Below are positions 55,961 to 64,000 of a stretch of 64,000 nucleotides of DNA, piece by piece. The translations under genes and the position numbers were made by a program. Every line of letters starts with the position of its first letter. Position 1 is the stretch's first letter. A model generated the notes under the pieces. That model worked only from the letters and a program-made list of their open reading frames with translations, did not search any database and was not told the origin of the DNA. Source of the stretch: Ophioderma brevispina (Eukaryota > Echinodermata > Ophiuroidea > Amphilepidida > Ophiodermatidae); contig JAMKCH010001618.1 in assembly GCA_023653785.1 (NCBI GenBank), forward strand, positions 1 to 64,000, read 5' to 3'.

Positions 55961-56149
55961 GTCGCTCCAAAGTTGCTAAATCTCTACACTGGAATGTGTG
56001 GCCTTCTAAAGCTACGCCTTCAAACGCAAGGTTTTCAGAAGAAGAAGCTGCTCCTGGCTGCGGGAGCAAGAAGGAAGTCAACATCCATATTACTATAGTA
56101 GACTTGACGCGTCAAAGTCAGGTGCAGAACACAAGGTTGAACCGCATTC

Positions 56150-57010
56150 TGCCTCTGTAGGAGACGTGGCTAAATTCCGAACATCTCTCTTTCAAGGAAA
56201 AGAAAACCTCAAACATTCAACTATTAGAAACTACTTGTCGCCATCTCTACATACATGATAACACGGACATAATTAGAGAAATTTAAAGTCTCTCGGGAAT
56301 CTCAATTAAGGGAGGCTTTATTAAATGGCCTACTGTTAGAAGCTCACTCCATCGTGGTATCTTCCATGTTCTTCAGTACGTCGCCCAGCGAGCGTTTGAC
56401 CGTTGAAATAGGAAGTAAAGCCACTCTTCTCCGACTTTAATAGTGACAGCATTCTATGATGGCTGCATCTACCAGCCGATGTTCAGAAATCCATGCGTTT
56501 GTCTACAGGGACCTCGAAAGATATGAGATCTAGATCTCACAATGTCACTCAACTTCCTCGTGCTGGGTCATGGCCAAAACACCAAGACACTCAATTATGA
56601 ACCTCAGCTATAGTTCTGCAGAGCTTCCCAGCGTAGTTACTAGTGATCTGAAGATAAACGTGGTCCAGGCAGAGCTCTTGAACATTAGTTCCCAACCTTA
56701 CGGCCTTCGTAGGAAACTTCTATGGATCTTCCATATCTGACCACTCTTCTTACAACAATCCCCTTACAAACCTGCATACAAAGCAAACATTTAAAGCTGG
56801 GTCACTCCCCATCTCCTGATGCTTGAAAGTGAAGCCTCGTCAGCGGGTCAGCTAACATCGCCTTATACCGGCCTGCTCATGAATTAGCCGTCAGGCAACA
56901 TCAGGGCTTTTTCAATTAAGAGTGAACATATCTGAGATTAATGGAGCAGCAGGATGGAGGACGACCTACAACGTTTCAAGAACTTATATGAAGACGTCCT
57001 TACAAGTAAA
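56150..57010 (+). pseudogene. DIRS-A tyrosine recombinase, copy 1
   Basis: The segment HSTIRNYLSAISTIHDN is reached after slips (about 56215-56265; the raw frames read TFNY and ETTCRHLYI). AASTSRCSEIHAFVYRDLER (56463-56522) is box I with the catalytic Arg in R-C-S-E-I context. ELPSVVTSDLKINVVQAELL (56622-56681) follows. The end (about 56940-56995) gives, across frames, AAGW and RPTTFQ, matching the A(A/G)W-x-x-xxTF C-terminal signature. Frequent indels break it. Confidence 0.75.
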
Positions 57011-57449
57011 CCAATCGTGACCAAACATTCCGTAGCCCAAAAGTCAGAGTAAGAGGGGGATGCCATGCATCCTTGAACATGCTCATAAGGTGAGGAGTGC
57101 CGGTGGTTATTATAACTACAAGTCTTGACATAGATTTGCTGTGGGGACTTTTATCAGGTGTATATATAATATGGCAGTACTGGGGCAAAAATTATTCAGC
57201 TTCCATTAAAACTTCACATGGCGAGGAACCCCGACAACTAACTGAGACTCTCCGGCTCCCAGGCCTCACCTAGTGACCGTGTGGCAGTCATCACTAGTTG
57301 GACATCGTAAATGATATGGAGATTAAACAGAATTATCACCAAGGTTGGAGATTGTTCTATTTTATACATGTATACTTACGAAAGATTCCAACTAGTTACC
57401 CTCATCCAGGCCCTTCCCCGCAAGTGTAGCCTGGGGAAGGTAAACAAGA

Positions 57450-57605
57450 GCAAAGGATTTCTGGATGCAGTGACGTCATGGATGGCGTACCGATGCTAGA
57501 TGGGACCGGACTTACTAGGCATGGGGCACCAAAATTTTTATGTGGCAATAGGGTTGTCCTCAAGGCCTTTTTTGAGCCACAAAAACTGCACGAGTTGGCT
57601 CATCG
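57450..57605. repeat. DIRS-A right inverted terminal repeat, copy 1
   Basis: It is the reverse complement of 37046-37215, with CAAAGGATTTCTGGATGCAG, TGACGTCATGGATGGCGTAC, TACTAGGCATGGGGC and TGTGGCAATAGGGTTGT. It includes a palindromic TGACGTCA core. Confidence 0.82.
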
Positions 57606-57987
57606 GAGTATACCTGTATAAACATAGGAACAATCTCACAACTGGTGAGTATAAAAACCACACTCTTGTCAAACATCAGAAAATGTTATACTGCCCTTTC
57701 ACCCAAATTCCCCCAGCGAAAATATGGTCCATAGATTTTTAAGGAAAATCATGTTTTCTTGCACAATGGAATTTCAAACGTGGAGGAGAAGTAGTTAGTA
57801 AACAAACTAGCCAAAATCAGTTGTCAAACAGTGGTGCGTGATAATATTGTTCATGTGGTTTGTTTTAAGAGTGCAGAAAACCAGCTGAGCAAAATTGATC
57901 TGTGGCCAGCCCGCAAGTGTGATGGTAGGGCAGTCTCCCATCCCGCTCTCTTCTTGCACTCCTCTATTTTCTCTCTCTCGATCTCTC

Positions 57988-59060
57988 CGCCTTCAAACCA
58001 AAGGTTTTTCAGAAGAAGCTGCCCGTCCCTGGCTGCGGGAGCAGAAGGAAGTCAACACATCCATTCTTACTATATATACTTTGACGCATTCAACGCCGTG
58101 CAAGATAACACAATTGAATCTGCATTTCTGTCCATGCCTCTGTAGGAGACGTGCTACTTCCTGACAGCTCTCTTTCAAGAAAACCTCCAACATTCAACTA
58201 TTAGAAACTACCTGTCTGCCATCTCTACTATACATGATAACCCGGACATAATTAGAGAAGATTAAAGTCTCTCGGATCTCATTAAGGGAATGCTTTATAA
58301 ACGTCTACTGTAAAAGCTCAACTCCACTGGGAATCCTTTCCATTGGTCCTTCAGTAACTTCGCCAGCGAAAAGCCGTTTGAACCGTTGAATAAGCCACTC
58401 TTCTCGATTAGACTCGTAGAAACAAGATTCCTACTGATGTCTGCATCTACCAGACGACGTTCAGAAATTCATGCGTTGTCTACAGACTAGAAATATATGA
58501 GATCTTAATTCTCACAATGCACTCTACTTCCCTCGTGCTGTTCATGGCCCAAACAACAGACAACTCAATTATGCACCTCAAGCCTATAGTTTCTTCCAGA
58601 GCTTCCCCATAGTTACTAAGTGATCCCTGAATATAAACGCTGGGTGGTCCCATTCAGAGTCTCTGACATTATATAACCTACCACCTATTACTGCCTTCTA
58701 ATGAAATCAATGGATTCTTCAATATCTTACCACGTCTTCATCACAAACAACTAAACCTTACAAACTGGCAACAAAGCAAACATTTTCAAGCTGGTCACTT
58801 CCCCCCCTCATCTATGATGCTTTGAAAGGGAAAGCCTCGTCACTGGTCAGTAACATCGCCTTTAACCTGCATGCTCATAAAATTAGAAGTCAGGCAACAT
58901 CAAGGGCTTTTTTTCTTAAGAGTTGAACATACTGATATAATGGAAGCAGAGGATGGAGGAGACGCCCACACGTTTCAGAACGTGTATAATGAATACGTCC
59001 TTACATAACCATCGTGAGACCAAACCATCCTTTGAGCAAAGCAGTCAGAGTAAGAGGAGG
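57988..59060 (+). pseudogene. DIRS-A tyrosine recombinase, copy 2 (partial)
   Basis: It is the second copy of the recombinase region. SASTRRRSEIHAL can be read at about 58440-58480 after one slip, again preserving Arg and Glu of box I. DIMEAEDGG/RTPTRF-like wording is found at about 58930-58975. It starts only at the CGCCTTCAAA point of the duplication, so sequence upstream of that is absent. Confidence 0.7.
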
Positions 59061-59466
59061 ATGCCATGCATCCTTATCAACATGCTCATAAGGTGAGGAG
59101 ATGCCGGTTTTTATTTAAATTAATAACTACATAGTGCTTTGCATAGAATTGCGATGTTCACATGTATCATGTTTTATATAATATTGGAAGTACATTGTGC
59201 AAAATTTATTTAAGCTTCCATTAAAACTTCCATGGCGAGGAACCCCGCAACAACTGAGACGACCGGCTCCACTTCCTCCACCTAGTGACCAGTGTTGCAG
59301 TCATGCACTAGTTGGATCATTTCGTTGTATCTGGATAAATAGAAGATACGCACCAAGGTTTGTTAGATTGGTTTCTATTTTATACATTATACTTACGAAT
59401 GAGCCAACTAATAACCCTCATCCAGGCCCGTCCCCGCAAGTGGACCTTGGGGAAGTACAACATTAA

Positions 59467-59615
59467 GCAAAGGATTTCTGGATGCCAGTTGACGTCATGG
59501 ATGGCGTACCGTGCTAGCAGGGACCGCTACTAGGCTGGGCGCACCAACATTTTTAATGTGGCAATAGGGGTGTCTCAATGCCTTTGAGCACAAAAATGGC
59601 ACTATTGGTCATCGA
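59467..59615. repeat. DIRS-A right inverted terminal repeat, copy 2
   Basis: It has the same block order as 57450-57605, including TTGACGTCATGGATGGCGTA and GTGGCAATAGGGGTGTC. Its outer part (TTTGAGCACAAAAATGGCAC) matches the left repeat better than copy 1 does. Confidence 0.8.
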
Positions 59616-59959
59616 TATATAGCTGTAGAAAATAGAACAATCTCACAACCTTGTTGAGTATAAACCAACCCCTTGGTTCAAATCAGAAAATGTGTATATC
59701 CCTCGTATCACCCAAAAGTCTCCAGAGAAATATGTGTAAAACAGCTTTTTAAGGAAAATCATGTTTCTTTTTCCTGCAATGGAATTTCATAAATTGGAGA
59801 GATTTAATTTTTTTAGTAGAACAAACTAGCAAATCATTTTGTCAAAACAGTGTTGCGTTATAATATTTTTAATTTAATTTGGTTTTGTTTGTAAAAGAAG
59901 TGAAAAACATCTGAGAAAAATGATCAGCTTGGCCAGCGCAATGTGATGTCAGGCAGTCC

Positions 59960-60035
59960 TCCCCTCCCCTCTCTCTCTCTTGCACTCTCTCGTCTTTTCT
60001 CTCTCTCTCTCTCTCCCCCTCCCCCTCCCTCCCTT
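59960..60035 (+). repeat. CT-rich microsatellite
   Basis: A run of CTCTCT words with CCCCTCCCCCTCCCTCCC at its end, corresponding to a shorter CT run at 57945-57987. A second TCTC-rich stretch lies at 60508-60600. Confidence 0.85.
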
Positions 60036-63000
60036 GCGAAACCGTAACAGTGGGATCTCCCCACTATGCAAAGGTTAGTGAGAGACCTCTAACCCCTGGA
60101 ATATCATGTTTTTAATCATAATAATCGCTAAAGCGCCCCTATTTATATTTGAATATTGGCTCTCACTAATGGTTTTTAATCTGTTTAAAAAAAATCATCT
60201 TTTTCATAGTGGGAACCTTACTTCTTTTAACCCCCCTACTATGTGGGGTCATTAGGGGTCCCTCACTCCCATGGTCCCCACCATTCACAAAATCTTTCGC
60301 ACTTAACCCGATTCGTCTCGGACCCCGTCTCCTCAAACTTGTTTAAACGAACGTATACGCAGAACTCTGCAGTAGACCCTAAGGAAGACAAGACATCTTC
60401 TCCACAAAAATGTAGCACCGTAAAGTGGGGACATCAAAATGTCCCCACTTTTTCCATGAAAAAGACGGTGCAAATGTCCAAAAATGTCCCCAATCTACGG
60501 ATTCACGGTGCTCTCTCTCTCTCACACGACTCTCACTCTCTCACTCTCGCTCACTCTCTCTCCTCTACTCTATCGCTCTCTTCCCTCTCTCTTCCCCGGC
60601 CACTCTTCCCTGCAATGTTGGGAAGTGTTTGACCTCCTCTCTCATTCTGAGAGTCACGTTTTTTCTCTCCTTTTGTTTTTTTTTTTCCTTTTTGTGTTAC
60701 CAGGGATAGTCACTCTAAAGTGGAGTAAACCATGCCCTCCTTCCCAGTTGGATTGGACCACGGAAGATGGCCTCCCTACAGCCTAAGTTGTGAGTGTGTT
60801 TGTAATAATTGCAAAGTTGCATTATCAATTCCCTAGATCACATATGCCTTGGACTTCAACTTGTTCAGTCAATACTATTCCCATAATTTTTATACCTTAA
60901 AGGCGCATCAGTGATTTCTTGACCAGTTTTGCAATAAAATTAATCACAACTCTGCAAAATCTGGCCAAAAAGTGCAGTCAGTTCATTTCAAGGATTATTT
61001 GTGAATTTTCTACAAAAGATTGCCCTACTTTGAAAAACTTCGTTTGATATCATTGATAATTTATCATTTATAAAGCAATAGGTAATTTAAAAAATGGGCA
61101 AAAAATCACTGATTATGGCTTTTCAATTTTTTTAGAAAACTTGTGAATAGCTGTAATCCGTGATGTGGTATATATCAAAACCAGGCTGACTTGAGCAGGA
61201 GATGGAATTTTAGTTCATTGTCAAATATCAAAACAGAGACTTTTTTGCATTGCCTTGCTTTGTTTGTTATCATGGCTATCAAAGTTATTGTAATTTTTAA
61301 ATTTGATTTTCCAAATGTTCAAAATGGAAAAGCCCGTAAAATAAACAAAAATAATAATATAAAGAAAAAAAAGGATAATACAACAAATGTCTGTCAAATT
61401 TGTTACCAAGGATTTTTACGTCAATTTCACAGCATTTTTTTAGCATAGCTAGACTCACAAAGTTTGTAAAAAAAACCTCCAATTTTGACAAAATCAATCC
61501 TTCACATCACCTCATTTTGGTCGCTTTCCCTTTAAACCTTGCCCAATTCCGCTTTGTTTTTTAATACAATTCACATGTCGTTTGCAGTCAGTTTGGAATC
61601 TGCTGTGAGTGCTCCATTAGAATAAGTTATATTTTGACAGTAGGATGATGGTTTTTTGAATGAAGGTAGTGATATTTGAAGTGCAGGCGGTTTTCAATTG
61701 GAATGCCTTTAAGGAGCTGTTAAAATGGGCAGCAAAGGTGGAATTTACCTACCAAAGGGTTCTAGCACACAATTTTACATAATCAATGTGTATGTATGCC
61801 TATTTTTAAGTGAAATAGTAGTATGGCAAATTCAATCCCTTAAAGTATGTAAAGTCATACACGCCTGTGACAACTCCTATGACACTCATATCACTCATCA
61901 AATTTGGGAATTTGTTTAAATAGTCATAAAAAAATAAATACGCTTCTCTGTTGAGCAGTAGTGAACATTAGCAACAGTAGTATTTTGTATATTTCGTTTG
62001 CAAGACATGTACATGCTGCTTTCATCTATTAAACATTTATTGTTTATCTTGCAGTCTCCAATCTTGGACAAAATTGTTGGAACACTTTTGAACAATTTTT
62101 TCGAAAAATGTTCCCCCGTCTCCCCAAACCAATGTTTGAATGGGGGTATCATCATCATCATCCCTTGTATTCGTCCACATTGATTGATGGGGGTGGGGAA
62201 GGGTAAGTTGAAGTGCAAGGTTTTGGCTTTCATTGAGTGAAACAGGGGAGCAGTCTTCTCAACCTGGCCCGGTGAGAAGTAGCACATTTTAGTGAAAGTG
62301 GTTCCAACAATTTTTATTCCAAGATTGTAGGCACCCCTGTGGCATACCCAGGGTACATGTATATTCATAATAACACTAAGGCACCATGCTTTGATTATGG
62401 TTCCATTAATCTAGTCTATATTGGTGTAAAATAGATAATGGTCATTTTAAACATGCTTTAGTTTTAACATAAACGATAGGATTTGTTGTTTGCATAGACT
62501 CATTTTGCATACTGGATAGGTGGTCCAATGTTAGTGTTTGCAGTGCATACCCAGGAATATATTACCCAAGCCTTAGATCATGCCATGGTCGAGTTTGAGG
62601 ATGACCCAATTTTTTTTTTTTTTGTATTTTATGGTCATATGTCCTGACACCATTTACGACCTGGGTCTGTTCCCCGAAATCGTGCGTAACCCTACGTTAT
62701 ACTAACTCATGTGTAATTATGTTCAACATAATAGACCTTTTTATACCATCATAGCGGTGCTTTAGATAAATTGGTTCATTCGGCATGACATAGTGGGCAC
62801 ATAGATTTACGACGAAGTTTTTCGCGAACGGACCACTGAATCTGCCATTGTGCTGATGATAAAATGTGACTTTGTTTCATCAATGTATTTGAAATATGTT
62901 TTTAACGGTCCATGGCCCGATCGCTAATATCCTAGCCCGTCCCCAGGGACCACCCAGATTTTACCGGAAATGGTAAAAATTTTGATATCCAAGAAAGCTA

Positions 63001-64000
63001 CTATTTCCTTTGCCTCCTTCCTCATGTACCCTGAAATTTTAGGCTTAACAAGATGTTTGGTTTGGAAAGTTATAAACGAAAATGTGCCCCCGTTTTGGTC
63101 GACCAATTTAATTTTGCACAAAACGGTACTCTATGGGACTACAAAAGCACGTTTTTAGCCCTCACTCCAAAAGGATTTGAAATAATCGGCGCAAAACTTT
63201 AACAGATGGGATTTTGGGGTGAAGTCCCATTCTGTCAAAATGAAACTAAATATCCAAATCGGCAAAAGCCCATCTCCCGTTCATATACAAGTGTGAGTCA
63301 AAAAAACCCTACATTCAGAATAAAATAATTAAAATAGTTAAGATTATTTTTTTTGCTCAAATGTGTGCTTATGGTTTAAAGAGGGATAAAACAGGCTTTC
63401 ATTTTCAGAAAAGTTTATTTGGTGTCATTTGGACTTTGGAGGAAGAAGTTTATGGCCTATTTTTGCTGAGAGACTTAAAAAGCCTGTTTGGCCCCGATTT
63501 TTACCCAAACAAGATCAATGCATCGTTTACATAGAGTAACATGGTCTTCAGCAGTGATTTGCTGAATAACCAAATTATTGTAAAACAATAGAAGGTGCGA
63601 GAATAATTAGAAGGATTATAAACATAATCCGGAGATTACAAAAGAAAATGCAGAATGAAACAACAATGTTCAATTCGCAAATAAGAAAGCAGATAGTTTG
63701 GGTGTAGAGACCACAGTTTACTTTGGTTCAATCAGATTTCATGGTTTTATCCTCAACGAAACTTGGGAGCCAACGTGAAACCATAGAAGGTTTTGAATTT
63801 CACTTGAAAAAAAAAAACAGGGCAATAATGATTTTTTAAGTTAATTCCAATTTATTTACAGAAAACTTAAGCTTTATTTCTCAGGCAATTTATGACGCTT
63901 GCTTTACTGGATTTGTCAATAATTACCTTAAGATGTAAAAAAAATCTCTGATTAGTTTCATTATGTTCATGAACTGAGACATTAGAATGGGGTGATTTCA
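60036..64000. other. Mostly AT-rich non-coding flank
   Basis: At 60414-60470 a hairpin is formed by GCACCG, AGTGGGGACAT, a CAAA loop, ATGTCCCCACT and CGGTGC. At about 60898 a TTAAAGGCGCATCAGTG tip resembles a MITE end, but I could not pair it confidently. Open frames to 129 codons occur only in simple CT repeats. Nothing recognisable is seen from 61500 to 64000, where poly-A/T runs are frequent. Confidence 0.45.

Larger units (their letters stand above)
37046..57610 (+). mobile_element. DIRS-type retrotransposon DIRS-A, expanded by nested insertions
   Basis: The two ends are inverted repeats: GTACGCCCATCCATGACGTC at 37139-37158 is the complement of the segment near 57474-57493. Between them, in order, lie a cysteine-rich gag start, a gag body, reverse transcriptase, RNase H, foreign DNA, then the tyrosine recombinase. 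The span of about 20.5 kb against a normal 6-8 kb is explained by a second DIRS (DIRS-B), a satellite, a MITE and two tandem duplications. Coding parts are fragmented by frequent indels. Confidence 0.8.
56022..60020 (+). repeat. Tandem direct duplication of DIRS-A 3' end (2 x ~2.0 kb)
   Basis: 56022-57985 and 57988-60020 are collinear: both start CGCCTTCAAA, both contain recombinase, the right terminal repeat and flanking sequence, and both end in a CT-rich run with TCTTGCACTC. Single-base indels dominate the differences. The junction lies inside the CT microsatellite, a place where assemblers often fail to merge overlapping ends. Confidence 0.85.

Noticed and set aside
60243..60786. Serine/leucine-rich open frames up to 129 codons
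   Set aside because: They result from TCTC microsatellite translation with no domain content.
1..64000. LTR retrotransposon or integrated virus
   Set aside because: No LTR pair, protease, DDE integrase or envelope signature was seen. The pol fragments are all DIRS type, with tyrosine recombinase.

Overview
The window reads as nuclear DNA of an animal, most likely a marine invertebrate deuterostome (echinoderm or hemichordate grade). This is an inference from four things: an AT-rich background, an intron-containing gene with GT/AG splice sites, abundant DIRS-type tyrosine-recombinase retrotransposons, and minisatellites built on AGGTCA-like motifs, together with tRNA-derived SINEs and MITEs. 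There are no bacterial operons, rRNA genes or CRISPR arrays. Many coding stretches carry single-base homopolymer indels, and two duplicated blocks differ mainly by indels, so parts of the assembly look like uncorrected long-read or gap-filled sequence.

The one host gene I can identify is on the + strand between about 24.17 and 36.44 kb. It is a multi-exon membrane-bound O-acyltransferase (MBOAT) that best matches LPCAT3/MBOAT5, a lysophospholipid acyltransferase of the ER. Six exons are supported, including the GGYFAGPQ exon, the WHG catalytic-histidine exon and the C-terminal exon ending in a lysine-rich tail. The first exons and some middle exons were not found.

Most of the rest is mobile DNA. 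DIRS-C (11.6-19.9 kb) is an almost structurally complete DIRS element. It has inverted terminal repeats, an internal complementary region, a gag-like region with a 120-bp tandem repeat, and decayed reverse transcriptase, RNase H and tyrosine recombinase. It sits inside a unit of a satellite array, which continues on both sides with no visible target-site duplication. DIRS-A (37.05-57.6 kb) is a second DIRS family. Its two terminal repeats are 20 kb apart because other DNA lies inside it, including a third, GC-rich family, DIRS-B (49.5-55.35 kb). DIRS-B in turn holds a 1.2-kb terminal-inverted-repeat element (50.49-51.71 kb). Both ends of DIRS-A show roughly 1.9-2.0 kb direct duplications that may be real or may be assembly artefacts.

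Smaller elements include a long foldback at 3.2-3.9 kb, a terminal-inverted-repeat element at 8.74-10.07 kb, the 3' end of a LINE at 21.87-22.59 kb, a 62-bp minisatellite at 22.7 kb, a near-perfect hairpin at 23.6 kb, SINEs at 23.74, 32.7 and 36.5 kb, two copies of a roughly 350-bp MITE at 27.55 and 49.03 kb, and a three-copy pyrimidine-rich dispersed repeat at 7.6, 29.7 and 30.4 kb. The 0-8 kb and 60-64 kb flanks are mostly AT-rich non-coding sequence in which I see no convincing gene.
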